64,000 nt of DNA from Musa acuminata AAA Group (GCF_036884655.1 NC_088340.1:6345501-6409500); one strand, 5' to 3'. Shown: positions 37,215 through 50,200, counted from the first letter of the stretch. The notes: generated by a model from the letters alone, not told the origin. Numbers and translations: made by a program.

Positions 37215-38580
37215 TATTTTTCTATACAATTGTCCTCTTCTCTAGCGGTGATCCATACGATAGATGCAGCAAAGACGCTCTTCAAATCGCTACATGATCT
37301 TCCTTTCCACGTGCATCATGTGATCAAGAAGGGGCTGGCCCTTCTTGTTGTCCACATGCCCCAAACTAAGGCTATCGATGGAGGGGAAAGAGTCTAGCAT
37401 ATGCTCATTTAGTTCTCTCCTATTTATAGAGGTTTCTGTCAACTTAACCCTGATGGATCCTACTCTATTGGATATTAGATTTTTATTCAACTACCCAAGC
37501 TTTTTTGATTAGTGGATCTCTACCTAATAATCTCTCATTGGTTCTTAGAAAATCTTATCCATAAGATCCAGGAGCTTACTAGATATCCAATAAGATAAGG
37601 GCTCTAACGGATATTTTATATCTAAATCTCTACTCGTTGTAACACCTATCATATGTATGTGACCTTCTAGGCTCAATATCGAGCTGGTTGTGATCATATT
37701 TATCAAAACTCCTTTTGCTCAATGAATTATTATATTCATAATAATTCACTCGACTCGTCGACTACCGACATATTAGCCACTACGTCGTACTTCCCAAATG
37801 ATATAAGGGAATCCAATTAATTAGACCTATCTGTCATCATTTATTAGGTATCTATAGTCCCTTATCCATCTAATATCTCAGAGACCGTATACCGTGCATG
37901 GTGCTATAAAACCCATACGGAATCTACTCAAGTTTCACTATAATTAAATTCTTTCGGATAACTCTTTTTTCTAATCTGAATGACATTAGCTAGGGATTTG
38001 CTTGAGCAAGAATATATATGATATTTCTCTTATGACACCGAGAGATAATGATCCTCTATCGATACTCAATTGACCTAGTAAGTTTGGCTACTACTCCTGA
38101 TGATCAATTATGCTAGATCTGGAATCTTCAAACCTACAAGTCTGGTATCAAAGAATAGAATACTCATACATGATATCTTTGGTGCCTTAAGTCTAAGGAC
38201 TAGACACAAAATAAGGATCATGGAATCAATGAGCACCTGCAATATATTCCTAGTGTCCCCATACGAGTAGCTATGAGACTAGTTTCCTCTATCATATAAA
38301 TATATATATAATACACCAGTCTGTCCAGTTATCTCGATGTTCCTCTCGAGTAATTTATGACCAGAATTTTTAGGGTTTATGTTTTGAGATAAATCAGTCT
38401 TATTATCGTGATCTCATTATGGTCCGATTCCATTGTACGGATCAATGAAGATCACAATATATATTATATGTAACATAAAGTAAGAAAATAATAATAATAA
38501 TAATAATAATAAACAAACTGATTACACGTGTCACACGTACTATCACTCACATGATTAACTTTCATGACACTTATTTATAA
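37215..38580 (-). mobile_element. Minus-strand LTR (main part), inverted relative to 35.64-37.2 kb
   Basis: The reverse complement follows the plus-strand LTR collinearly: the start region with CATGTGAGTGATA, the AAT microsatellite, many shared words in the middle (for example the GAATTATTAT...AATAATTCA palindrome), the TATA box (CTCTATAAATAGGAG, read on minus near 37430), and the GATCACCGCTA word near the 3' end. The copies are clearly diverged. With the fragment at 35430-35630 this makes one LTR interrupted by the plus-strand copy. Confidence 0.65.
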
Positions 38581-39221
38581 GTAGTAATTTCAATGTCAAT
38601 AATATAAGATGATTCATTCATATCAATCATTCTAAAATTTTAAATTTTTTAAATTTAATATAATAAACTAATATTACTATTGATAAATAAAATATTATCT
38701 ACATATAGATCAATAATAATTAGCTCCCACTCACATATCAACATTGATCAATGATAATTTTCTTTGTATTTATCGATAATCATAAAATCTAATTATATTT
38801 ATAATATATCTTATCTAGATCATATAATCTAAACCTTCAAATATATTATCTAGATTGGAACACCAAACTTTTCTATTTCTGTCCCACGAGAATAAAAAAA
38901 TAGAAAACTTCAGGTTGTCTTGAACAAGGAGACGGAAGACAAAGAATCTCGCAAGCATCTGTCTCATGGCGCCCACACTACCAACAACCAAAAAAGGGGT
39001 CTTCACTAAATTATTCATGCCTCTTCTGATGTTCCACACTCCACCAGACAAACAGGTGCTATCTATCAGCTGTAGTTTATTTCCATACAATGACAAAAGT
39101 TAAATATTTATCCACACGGTAAGGCAAGACTATAGAATGAGAGCCACTTGATCATTATCATAGCGTCAGTATTTGAAATCTTTAAAGATGGATAGCATTC
39201 TAAGGCCTTTGAATTCCCCGT

Positions 39222-39222
39222 T

Positions 39223-39287
<65 letters not shown>

Positions 39288-39290
39288 CTC
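39222..39290. repeat. (CT)n(CA)n compound microsatellite
   Basis: About 22 CT units followed by about 11 CA units in intergenic DNA. Confidence 0.92.
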
Positions 39291-40623
39291 ATTATATCAC
39301 CATGTTATGATCATTACAGCATTCTACTCATGGCTTTATGTGTTGTAGCACAGTCACAAGTTGGTGTCCAACATTTAGTTATCCTTGTAGCATGCTCCAC
39401 GCAGCCATGATGGAACTTATACATCAGCATTACTCAATAGTTCTCTAAAGTTCCCACAATTTATTATTACTGGTATACTTTGCTTCTGAGCAGAAGTTCT
39501 TCCTACGTAACTTTGAAGTTCGTATAAGACTGATGAAACATGGCTTTATTAGAGTAAACTAGAGATGCACACAACTTCTTGTGACTTGTCAACCGATGTT
39601 TAGCTCTGGACACTCGCCGGCTTCGTTTTAAGACAAGTCAATACTTAACTAAGCAATATAACAGAGAAGAAAGGAATCTGTCGTCCTCCTATCCAGTGAA
39701 TCTCTCTCTGCATACAAACTGGGAGCTACTTCCATTATTGGATTTCAAGCACGGACTTGTAGTCGATTTTAGGTTCGGTGTGATCATGTTACCAACTTAA
39801 CCAAATTAATCAATGCTATATCTGAGACAGGCTGGATATATTGGTTGAAGTGTCCCTTTGAGGTCTTTGAGGCAAAAGGTTTCTCCAAGTTGTGTAAGGT
39901 CATGGAAGTTGTTCAGCTGTGGCTTTAGGTTCACTGTATTTAGCATTTTCATCTGAGAAGTTGTCTGAAGAATTGAGAACTTAGATTTTTTTTCTTAGAT
40001 TTTTAATCAGTATTTTATGATATTTATCAGAAAAAAATTTCACTACTTGTATGGCGACATTCTCACTATTTATGTCAATTAACATTAGAATCAAGAAAGA
40101 ATTCATAGTCCTTTTTATTATGTTGAACCGATCAAATCTTGTTTGGATCAATTTGAAATTGAATATTTTAAGTGAACCGATCAGATCTCGTTTGGATATT
40201 TAAATTTTAATTTAATTTTAAGTGTAATTGGGTTTAATTTTAGTTTAATTTTATGCGTGATAGAAATGTTGCATGAACATTTCTTTTCCTTTACTCCATT
40301 TTATCGAAGACTTCCTTCCTGCTAAACCCACACCGGTAAAACTAGAGCGTCGTCACTCTCTTTGAAAGGATAAGACAATCCATTCCAAGCGAACGTCGGC
40401 AACCGATATATCATGCATTTGATGGTACGCTAATTGTTGGCTTGGCTGCTGGTGATGGAGGTGGCATGTGACTATGACTCTCTCTTCCTTAATCGACTGT
40501 TGCCTTCCGTTCATTGCTCTGATAAAAGGAAAATAACGATGATTACTACATCCATTCTTCAAAAACTAAATGATCTAAAATATTTTTCATCAAATATTAT
40601 AAAAAATATATATTTTTTATCTC

Positions 40624-40626
<3 letters not shown>

Positions 40627-40666
<40 letters not shown>

Positions 40667-40668
40667 TT
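40627..40668. repeat. (ATT)n microsatellite
   Basis: A run of about 14 ATT units followed by T-rich sequence. Confidence 0.9.
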
Positions 40669-42148
40669 TAACCAATAATTCTTTTCAATATGTCAATTTT
40701 TTTTATAATAAAAACATTGATGGGTTCCTCTAACTCTCATTTTGATCAATCATGATCTATACTATTTTGATCTCTTTCTTGAAATCTGATTTTCATTTTA
40801 ATAGTCCAAAATTGAATTGATCGTTGTCACCCTTGAAGATAAGGAATTGAATATGAACACTTACTCGAACGTCTATCATCTTCTTTTTTTTTATTTTTTT
40901 TGGATCTATTAGTCTTCCTTTCTTTTTTAATCAATATACTCCTATTGATCTTCTTCGAATATAATACCACATTGTTAACTTTGATATCATATTATTGATT
41001 TTTCTATAGTTTTTCAATAAATAATAAAAAAAATCTATAATATCCCAATAAATTTTTTTATCCTAATCTATTTAATTAAAATTAAAACTTTATCTTTTAT
41101 TTTATCTAATCTTAACTATTTGAATTAATTTTAAGAAAGGGGTTGAAGCCTGTAGTTGATGCAACACGCCAACTTGCATGGATCCTTAAAAGGAATTGGA
41201 ATATTGCTATGTAAACAAGTATCCAAATGATTCCTTTATGATCAATCAAGCTAAGTGTTGGATAACATCTCAAAAACCTATTCTAGCTAACGATGGCCTA
41301 GCAATTAAGCAACCCAATCCACAAGCCAGTTATAAACATGAAAGGTACATGTTGGCTATTGGTTTGCTAGGATTTGGGATACAAGATAAGTTGGGTCGAC
41401 CATTGTTGACTTTTTTTTTTTTTCTTTTAGTGGTCCTTTAACCTTCCAACTGTGCCCAAATAGAAAGTAAATTATAAAAAATGAAAACCAAAATTACATG
41501 TATCTTCCTTTAAAGTTGGTGATTTTTTCTTTTTTTCCCATCTAAATTATATATATATATTCAATTCTTCTAAAATATTTGATATAATCCTTCAAATATC
41601 TAATTTTTTCCAGGATCAAAATGAAAGAGATAGATAATCCTAATGCAATAAATGGAGGGTAAAATAATTAATACAATAATAAAATCATTTTAGGTATTTA
41701 AAATTTTTATATTATTTTTAATTCAGATAGTCTACTTATAATTATAGTATGCTAATTTTGGAGGAACAATTACAATTTGTATACTTTAAGGATAGATATG
41801 TAACAATACTTTAAGAGGATAGACGTGTGATATAAATAATTATAATGTGGATGCAATGCTATCAACGTCAAGAGTTGGTGTGCACAAAACTTGCAAGTCC
41901 AGAAACCATCTTGGTTGTTTCATCCACACATTCTTCATACTCATCTCCACCAACACCAACAACGATCGTTGTCTGAGAGTACACATTTCGACTGTTAGAG
42001 ATGAATTGCACTTTCACCTACGATCTGATGGTGTTCTCCTCCTCACAGCATGAACTCGAGACGCAACAACCTGCAATCTTCTCCATCTATTTAAACGCCC
42101 CAAAACCTACATGTGCTATCAATCCAGTAGTTGCAGGCCAAGAAGAAG

Positions 42149-43546
42149 ATGAGCTTCTCCGTGACCAGAACGTCCCACTCCTTCGTCGCTCCACGCGAAC
42201 CGACTCCCAACGAGACGCTCTCCCTCTCCATCATCGACCGCGTCGCCGGCCTCAGGCACATGGTGCGGTCGCTCCATGTGTTCCAGCACGGCGAGAAGCC
42301 GGCCGAGGTGATCAAGGACGCACTGTCGAGGGTGCTGGTGATGTACTACCCCTTCGCCGGCCGGTTCGTGGACTCCGAGCAAGGTGACGTGTGTGTTGCT
42401 TGCACCGGCGAGGGCGCCTGGTTTGTCGAGGCGTCCGCGAACTGTAGCCTCGAGGACGTGAAGTATCTCGACCTCCCGCTCATGATCTCCAAGGATGAGC
42501 TCTTTCCTGTGCCAAGCCCAGAGTTCGACCCCATAAATCTTCCTCTCATGATGCAGGCATGTATACTTTGATGATTTCATGACATGTAGCACAGATCTGT
42601 ATGTTCTTGTCCGTGATCTTAAGACTGTGTGCGCGCGCGCGTGTGGAGTTGTGGCGAGAGGGACTTCTATGGCAAGCAGTTGACTCTACGTTCTTCTCCC
42701 TTACAGGTGACGGAGTTCATCTGCGGCGGATTCGTCGTCGGCCTCATCTCCGTCCACACCATCGCTGACGGCCTCGGTGCCGCCCAGTTCGTGAACGCCA
42801 TCGGTGAGGTTGCTCGGGGCCTTCCGAAGCCCATCGTGGACCCGGTATGGATAAGGGAGGTCATCCCCAGCCCTCCCAAGCTCCCTCCCGCTGGCCCACC
42901 GGTCTTCCCCGCCTTCAGGCTGCTCTACAACACCATGGACGTCTCCCACGACGCCGTCAACCAGATCAAGGCGCAGTACTTCGAGCTCACCGGCCACCGC
43001 TGCTCCACCTTCGACGTCGCGATCGCGAAGCTGTGGCGGTCGCGCACCCGCGCCATCAAGCTCGACCCCGAGGCCCACGTCCACCTCTGCTTCTTCGCCA
43101 ACACCCGCCACCTGATGCAGCAGCTGCTGCCCGCGGAAGGCGGGTTCTACGGAAACTGCTTCTACCCGGTGGCCGTCACCGCCCGCAGCGGCCACGTCGC
43201 TACCGCGGAGCTCGTCGACGTGGTGAACATCATCAGGATCGCCAAGGCCGGTCTCCCCGGCAAGTTCGCCAAGTGGGCTGTGGGGGACTTCAAGGAGGAT
43301 CCCTACGAGCTCACCTTCACGTACGACTCGCTGTTCGTGTCGGACTGGACGCGATTGGGCTTCCTTGACGTGGATTACGGGTGGGGGAAGCCGCTCCACG
43401 TGATACCCTTCGCTTACTTCGATTTCATGGCGGTCGGCATCATCGGGGCGCCGCCAACGCCCAAGAAGGGTACCCGAATAATGACGCAGTGCGTGGAGGA
43501 GGAGCACATGGAAGCCTTCCTAGAAGAGATGAAGTCTTCCGCATAA
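42149..43546 (+). CDS. BAHD-family acyl-CoA-dependent acyltransferase
   Basis: Two exons, 42149-42556 and 42707-43546, encode 415 residues. The 150-bp intron uses a GC donor (ATGCAG|GCATGT) and a normal acceptor (TTACAG), at the classic BAHD intron position between Gln and Val-Thr in phase 0. The catalytic HXXXD motif is HTIAD (His153-Asp157). The structural DFGWG motif appears as DYGWG (359-363). The N-terminal [14 protein letters not shown] and YYPFAGRF segments are also typical. BAHD enzymes transfer acyl groups from acyl-CoA to alcohols or amines in the cytosol, making esters, phenolic conjugates and wax or monolignol esters. The segment resembles the alcohol/benzyl-alcohol-type and grass monolignol-type clades, but I cannot name a substrate. 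At 415 residues it is slightly short for the family (usually 430-460), with no obvious lesion. Confidence 0.93.
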
Positions 43547-43693
43547 AAGCAACAAGAAGACTCCATGTTATCCGTACATCATGTTGCATAAGCATGCTCA
43601 AATTACCATAGCTTAGAGATCCAGTGGAGTGGTGAATTATGCAGGATTGGAATGGTTTATTGTGATTCATGTAAGCAAGTGTTTTTGTTGTGC

Positions 43694-43699
43694 AATAAA
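43694..43699 (+). terminator. Polyadenylation signal of the BAHD gene
   Basis: AATAAA about 150 bp after the stop codon. Confidence 0.5.
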
Positions 43700-44441
43700 G
43701 GTTACTTCGACAAAGTGTTGTCCGCAGCATGTTGCACCCTCACTGTCTTCCATTGTCCTCTCGGTGTTCGATCTTTTGTCTTCTTCATCTTCTTTCAACT
43801 TCCATGGAAGCAATCCAAGGTAAACTGCATGCCGTAGTGGCTACTTGCAAACAGGCAATAGGAGATGTTCTACGTGGGGCTCATAGGCACGTATGACACA
43901 GTCAAATTCCTAGGATTCGTGGCTACTGCACTCTGGACACCATAACACGTGCTTTGTCATGCGACACGTAAGTAAAATGATTGGTTTGTCATACGTGGCT
44001 CGATTCCATTGGTTCTGTTACCTGAACTGAGGCAGTCGGAGGCAAGGACAGATCTGCGATTCGACCAATCTCGGCCGTCGGATGGGTGGCATCTTCCGAG
44101 CTTTGACCGTCTAACGAGCGGTTAAGATTCGAGCTGTAGATATGACGATGGGAGCTTTTATTGTTTGGAAACTGTCACGGCCTTATCGAACCCGTGGTTC
44201 CACCAAACCACGATCATCATCATGACCGTCCGAGAGGCATCGTGCGGTGAAGATTCACGACCTGCTGCGGATTACACCAAATCCTCGTGTATCAGACCTG
44301 AAGCCGTAGTCGTACCTACCCAACATCGCCCGAGGTATCACATCGCGACCAAACCCTAACCCTAATTTAAACCCAAATCTAACCGAACCCTTCTCCGTGC
44401 CGGATCGATCCATTCGCTTCAAGAGAGAAGAAAAATAGGAG
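43700..44441. other. Intergenic region and promoter of the GeBP-like gene
   Basis: No coding sequence is recognised. The right end carries a telo-box and a GA-rich leader just before the start codon. ACGTGG and ACGTG cores (about 43873, 43947 and 43994) are candidate G-box/ABRE-like elements whose gene assignment is unclear. Confidence 0.5.
44351..44365 (+). promoter_or_regulatory. Telo-box upstream of the GeBP-like gene
   Basis: AAACCCTAACCCTAA, two overlapping units of the plant telomere motif, 77 bp before the ATG. Telo-boxes are known in plant promoters of growth-related and ribosomal genes, where they bind TRB-type Myb-histone proteins. That role is inferred here. Confidence 0.7.
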
Positions 44442-45770
44442 ATGCCGAGCGCGGAAGAAGCAGAGCAGGAGCGCGCTGTCTTCGAGGACGAGGAGGACAC
44501 CGACGACGACGACGAGAGCGACGACAGCGAAGATGAGGACGACGACGGTGGTGATGGCCAGGCCTCCCAGGCGACTTTGCCGCCGCCTCCGCCGCTGCAG
44601 CCTCAGGCATCACCTGCGGCTGGCCATCCGAATTTTGCCGCCTCCTCCCATCACGCTGCAGACCCTAACTCTGACCCCAAAGCCAACCCCAACCTAACCC
44701 ACGCCGCTACCGTGGCTTCCGCCACCACCAGCACCGCTACCGCCGCTCCTCAGAATGGTGCGATCTCGGTCCAAGTACTATCCGTCTCCGCCGCCGCCTC
44801 TGCCCCCTCCTCCGACGCTGCCCTATTCATTCCCTCCTCTTCCTCCGTCCCTGTCCTGGTCTCCGCGGCCTCCGCTTCCGAGGATAGAAGGTCCCTTGCC
44901 GTCGTCGCGTTCGATGATTCCCGCCGGCTCTTCCAGCGGCTTTGGACCGACGAAGAAGAGATCAAGATTCTGCAGGGATTCTTCGAGTTCACATCCAGGC
45001 GCGGCACCACCTTTGCCTCACACCAGTACGACACCGGCCCCTTCTACGAGGAGATCAAGAAGCAGCTCCAATTTGAGTTCACGAAGAACCAGCTCATCGA
45101 GAAACTGCGCCGGCTGAAGAAGAAGTACCGGAATTGCGTCAGTCGAATGCGGTCCATGGGGAAAGACTTCGCCTTTAAGAGCGCCCACGAGCGGGCCATC
45201 TATGACATCGCTCGGAACATCTGGAGCGCGAGCGTGAAGAGGGCCCATGAGAGCGACGATGAGGACTTGAATACCCCCAACAACACCATCCCCAACGAGG
45301 TCATCACAGTTCCCATCAACGAGGGTTCTCTGAGTTCTAATAGAAGGATCTCAAGATCGAGAAGGCGCTTGAATAGGAGACTCGCGGAAGAGGCAGCTGC
45401 AGCAGCACCAGTTGGAGGAGTCGGAACAGAGAATTCCACTCCTATGATGCAAACGCCTTTAGCTTCAGCATCTGGGATGCCAAGCATCATCGAGGAGACT
45501 GTGAAGAGCTGCCTCTCACCTTTGTTTAAGGAGCTGATAAATTCTGCTATTGGAGGGCCTCTTGGTCCAGGACCCAGTGGTGGGACATCACCATTCAGCC
45601 TGCTGCCCCTGAGCCTTGGGGATAGTTCTTTGGGGGCCCCAGGGACACCTGTGGATGACAAATGGAGAAAGCAGCAGATTCTGGAAATGGAGGTTTACTT
45701 GAAACGGATAGATCTTGTAAGGGACCACATCAAGGCGACCTTGGAGGAACTCAAGTCTTCAGGGAACTGA
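44442..45770 (+). CDS. GeBP / storekeeper-like transcription factor (DUF573)
   Basis: An intronless gene of 442 residues. The N-terminus (about 10-40) is an almost pure Asp/Glu/Ser stretch. A Pro/Ala/Ser-rich disordered part follows (about 45-160). The conserved DUF573 DNA-binding domain begins at about residue 164 (FQRLWTDEEEIKILQGFFEF) and runs through FYEEIKKQLQFEFTKNQL and IEKLRRLKKKYRN to about 260. A basic cluster RRISRSRRRLNRR (about 303-315) may be a nuclear signal. The C-terminus has an amphipathic leucine-rich helix (QQILEMEVYLKRIDLVRDHI, about 411-430), like the dimerising C-terminal motif of GeBP proteins. The family regulates cytokinin response, trichomes and, for storekeeper, tuber gene expression. 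ATG at 44442 is the first in frame and follows a GA-rich leader. Confidence 0.92.
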   Translation: MPSAEEAEQERAVFEDEEDTDDDDESDDSEDEDDDGGDGQASQATLPPPPPLQPQASPAAGHPNFAASSHHAADPNSDPKANPNLTHAATVASATTSTATAAPQNGAISVQVLSVSAAASAPSSDAALFIPSSSSVPVLVSAASASEDRRSLAVVAFDDSRRLFQRLWTDEEEIKILQGFFEFTSRRGTTFASHQYDTGPFYEEIKKQLQFEFTKNQLIEKLRRLKKKYRNCVSRMRSMGKDFAFKSAHERAIYDIARNIWSASVKRAHESDDEDLNTPNNTIPNEVITVPINEGSLSSNRRISRSRRRLNRRLAEEAAAAAPVGGVGTENSTPMMQTPLASASGMPSIIEETVKSCLSPLFKELINSAIGGPLGPGPSGGTSPFSLLPLSLGDSSLGAPGTPVDDKWRKQQILEMEVYLKRIDLVRDHIKATLEELKSSGN

Positions 45771-47206
45771 TTAGAGGTTCTGCCAGAAAGCTTGCAACTC
45801 TTAGTGCTGGATCCTGTGCTTTGATTTGTGATTCTTGTTTCCTTGGACAGTGTTAGCTATACTGGACTTCAATGGACTATGTTTTCGCCTTCTTATAGTC
45901 CCTAATTAGTCTTAGTTAACTTTGATCATTTCCATCTTTTGATCTTTGTTTTTTGAGAGGAAAAATAGGAGAAAAGAAAGTGGGCAGCTTGATATGGAAA
46001 CAACTCTGCTTTCAGGGGTAAGGATGCGAAATTTGATCCTTCCTAGAATCTACTTTGGTGGGTGCTTTGTTCACTGCCTTTATGCTGTTTATGCTTTGAG
46101 AGTCACTAGTTTGTGGAAGCACTTTTACACTAGATTTTCATATTGCTCACTGATCTTTTGTTGATTGGACAAGACTACTTGTTTTCTCTAGGATATTGTT
46201 ACATGCATCATAGTAATTAGGATTGCTACATAATGCTTACTATTGATATACTTATTACTTCTTAAGACATCGTTTGCTCTTTATTATACCGTTTTGTTAA
46301 TACATGTTCTCCATTCCTTAACCAGTAAGCTCTAGTCTTAGACACTAAGCATGACAGTATTGTGTACAGTACGACAGAACTAGATGTTGCTTGGATGTCG
46401 TTGGATTTGAAATTTTATGCATGAATTTGTAATTTGAAGATGGAGAAGATCTTTTGTGACGGAGAAGGTGCACTAGAAATTGACAGTTAGTGGCAAATAG
46501 TGTTTAGGTTATGGAAAGAGAAAAACATAGTATAGTTGATGTAAGGATGTACAATAACTTGGGAGAAAAATTAAGGTCGTATTATGGAAAAGACAATAAT
46601 TTAGGAGACTTGATGTAAGGTTGCAACAAAAACAGAAATAGGCATACATAAGCAACAGTACAATAACTGGGAAAATTAAGGGCGTATTTCATATAAATGC
46701 ATTTTCTTCAACTTGGTCCCTGAAGATGGCAAAGCACCAGGCTTGGGAACTAGAAATGGTCAATTTAGATGCTATAAATACTATCTCTGAAGCATGCCAA
46801 ATTACCTATCTGGGTAGCTATTATCTCTTTTAGAAACTTAGTCAAATAAGTTTGTTTGGGGCAGCATATTACTACTGATTCTTTCATTTACAAGATGCAT
46901 TGCTTGCAATTACGAATGCTGTATTAGTAGTTATTGGCATCACACTGTTTAAATGTCAGCAACTCATGATTTATTAGTTCTTTTATGTGGATTATTTTTT
47001 TGAAGAAATTAAATTATCTTTTACATTGATATGGCATAGAATTTTTACAGGTTTTAGTTTGTTTTCTATCAAAGGTAGGGTAAATTATCATGATGATTGA
47101 TATGGAATTACACTTACTGTATTTATTACTCAAATTGTCACTTGATACATGGGCATTTAAATATCCTGATAGGTGGAATATCAGGAAAAACAGAAAGTAT
47201 AGACAT

Positions 47207-47208
47207 AC

Positions 47209-47245
<37 letters not shown>

Positions 47246-47246
47246 A
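47207..47246. repeat. (AT)n(AG)n compound microsatellite
   Basis: Alternating AT followed by about 11 AG units, in intergenic DNA. Confidence 0.9.
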
Positions 47247-50200
47247 CACTTAGAGAGGTTTTCTACTAAATTTTAGTTTTGGTATATTGGGTCATGCTAG
47301 TAAAATTCACTTGAGATAAGCAATTTATAGCACTAGATTATCATAAAATACTTTATGTTCATGTGGGCTCACTAACTATGTTCCAAGTCGACGTTGATGA
47401 TATGATTGTTGTCATAGAAAGAAATGTAGGAACTACTTATATTTAATATAATTGAAGCCTATATATATGCCTCGTTCTGTTTGTGACTCCTAGAGGCAGA
47501 TGCTTAGTTATATGGCATATCCTTTTACCCATTAGCTTTGCATTAGAGAAATGGAAATGGTTGCATGGCTTGATATTATAAATTATCTGGATCATGTTTT
47601 GAAGTTCTTACATGTAGCTTGTTGGACAAGTAGGTTACTTGGAACTTTACAGATAATCTCTTGTCAGGTCTTATGAATGAACTTTCCAAAACATATAATT
47701 GCATGATGCAACTTTATGTCACGCCAGCCGAGGTTTTTATCTTTCTTTCCATTTCATTGGTTTTTGGTCATTTTAAGTCAGTTTCAATGGTTTCAATTAG
47801 TTTGCATTTGTTTTGATGGTTTTGAATTAAATTGAGGTTGAGATCTTAAAATAGATTATTTTAAACTGCCACTACCATATGCTTGCCTTTGAGGTATGGC
47901 ATAGCTCATATTTGATCACGAATATGGTTGTTTGTTTTTCAAATTTAAATATAATAATTAAGAATAATACATTAAGGTAAAATAATAAATGTTGTACACT
48001 ATAGCAAATTAAGAATTTATAGGATGACATTTGCACTTATTTATGGAGATGTTTAAGTGATACATTATAAGAAAACTTGAAGGTTTGAGTTATTAATGTC
48101 ATGTCATCACAAGCATATGTTAGGGTAATATATAATAGAAATGGAAAGGAAATATTAGTTATGTGACTGAATTTTTGTGCTAATGCCACCAATGCATGTT
48201 CCTGCATAGCTATTTTCTGTTGATTATGCTGCCACATATTTAGCTTACACAATAGTGGTGTGTATCATAGCCACATGGGCTTTATGCTCTGCAATCATAT
48301 GACCACATTGAGATATGCTGTTGCACAGAGCCACAGATTGCATTTGGGTTGCAAACAAAATATTTGTAAGAAAAATAATGTGTATCTAAATTTCATAGGT
48401 CGAGCACATGTTAGAGTGCTGATCCATACCGAATATTCTTGAAGTAATTTTTTCCACATGCCAGACCAAAATTGTGTTTATAATGTATATAATGCAGCAA
48501 TGAACCATAAAATTAGGGAAATTATGAAATATATTAAAAAATATGGTACACAAATGTCCTTTCTTACCCATTGTCTTTAAGATAAAGACACTAACGATTG
48601 AAAGTAAGACCGAAGTAATCTTCATTTTATTTGTTGTGGATTGGTTGTGAAGACAACATACTTTCTATTAATGAATGGTTTTCCCTTTATTGATGATGTT
48701 GTCTTCACTGAGGCTACGAGCTTTATGATATTAGAGTTTGAGGATTAGGCATGTATAGAATTCATGTTTGGATTGATAGAATTGTGTCAAACAATATTGT
48801 GAATTATTTGATAATCATTAGCTAAAATTGGACTAGGCTCTTAGTTACAAGCACTTCTTGTTTATGCACATGCATATGTCATCATTATATGTTGATAGAG
48901 AAGCTTATGTTATAACAGAAACAGAGCCCACTTTTCTATTTACATTATTGTTTCAGTGTGCTAATGCTGTAGCATATTTGATCTTTTTGCGTTGGAATCC
49001 TGAGATGTTTCTTAAAAATCACACAACCTTATTTGAATCCTTACTGATTGACTGAAATTAAGTCGGCTATTGTGAGATGCACATGCCTCAGTTCTTGCAA
49101 AAGGTCCTCTCCATCATTGAATTGACTTCAGTAGTGCGCACTGGGCAGTCGTAGAGGAGATTGATAAATGTACCTAGTTGAGTGATACTTGTCTTCGAAG
49201 TGTTTCATTGGTTTCTAGGTCTTCTTGTTCTCTCAGCAGTTTAGTTCAGGTGCTTCAATTGTCTTTTGGCAAGATGTGCATTAGATAACAGTCTTGTTTT
49301 GTCTGCATTTGGACTGTTTGATTTCAAGTTTTGCCTGCTTATTTTGCATAGAAATATATTTTGATGAAACTCTTTGGAGATGATTTTGGTAACCATGACA
49401 GGAAATGGTGTCGGTTAATGTAGAAGTTTAAAGTACAAGATACAATGAGTTCTTTTTTTAAGAACCACACAAATTCAGGTAACACATCAAGTTTTTGAGT
49501 TGGAACAGTAAATGTCTTCATTAACAACCTTACAAAATTGCATGAAATTCTTTTCAAGAGGGTCAATAGGTATCAAGTTGTGTTTGTGGAGTTCCAGATG
49601 TTTGATCTCTTGTAGAAAGTGCTCCATTATTGAAGTGATGTCAGCAGCAGACAGCCATAGAGAATATTGCCAGTATGCAACTTTGAGTCATATGTTTGTT
49701 TTCCTTCAAATTACATGATTGGCTAATAGCAAATTTTCAATGGTCTCAGTTTGGTTTTTGAACTGAACAATATTGCAATGAAAAGCAAATGTTTTGGAAT
49801 TCTTTTGCTGTTTCGCTTGGAGATATGTATAGCTTAGCTGATCAGCAATGCACAAAACAAGGGCACAAGTTTGTAAATATTGCAGCAGGTGTGAAGGAGC
49901 TGCTCTTTGGAAATGTACTTTTGAATTTTCTGTGGAGCATCTTTTACATGTATATTTCAGAATGATGTGGACAGCAAATGGTACTCTATGAAGATAGCAC
50001 ATACTTTTGCCTACAATGCAGAGGTTTTTTTTGTTGTTTCTGCTGCTGGACTTGGTTCAATGGGACAGACATTTTAAGCTGGTAAAACATTTGGTCAAAA
50101 TTGCCTTCATAAGTTGGTCAAAATGCACTTAATTCTGAATGTTGCTGAATCAGAAACCATTCAAGGCTCTGGATATGTTTCTTTGACTTCGTTGGATGGG

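Larger units (their letters stand above)
38581..42148. other. Intergenic region between repeats and the BAHD gene
   Basis: I recognise no gene here. It contains (CT)n(CA)n at 39222-39290, an (ATT)n tract at about 40627-40668, and long AT-rich stretches (41450-41850). The last 150-200 bp are the BAHD gene's upstream region and leader. Short open frames do not resemble any family. Confidence 0.5.

Noticed and set aside
42701..43507. 268-residue antisense frame over the BAHD gene and other-frame ORFs at 42001-42387 and 42847-43368
   Set aside because: Shadows of the GC-rich BAHD exon. Only the plus-strand frame with HTIAD and DYGWG is meaningful.
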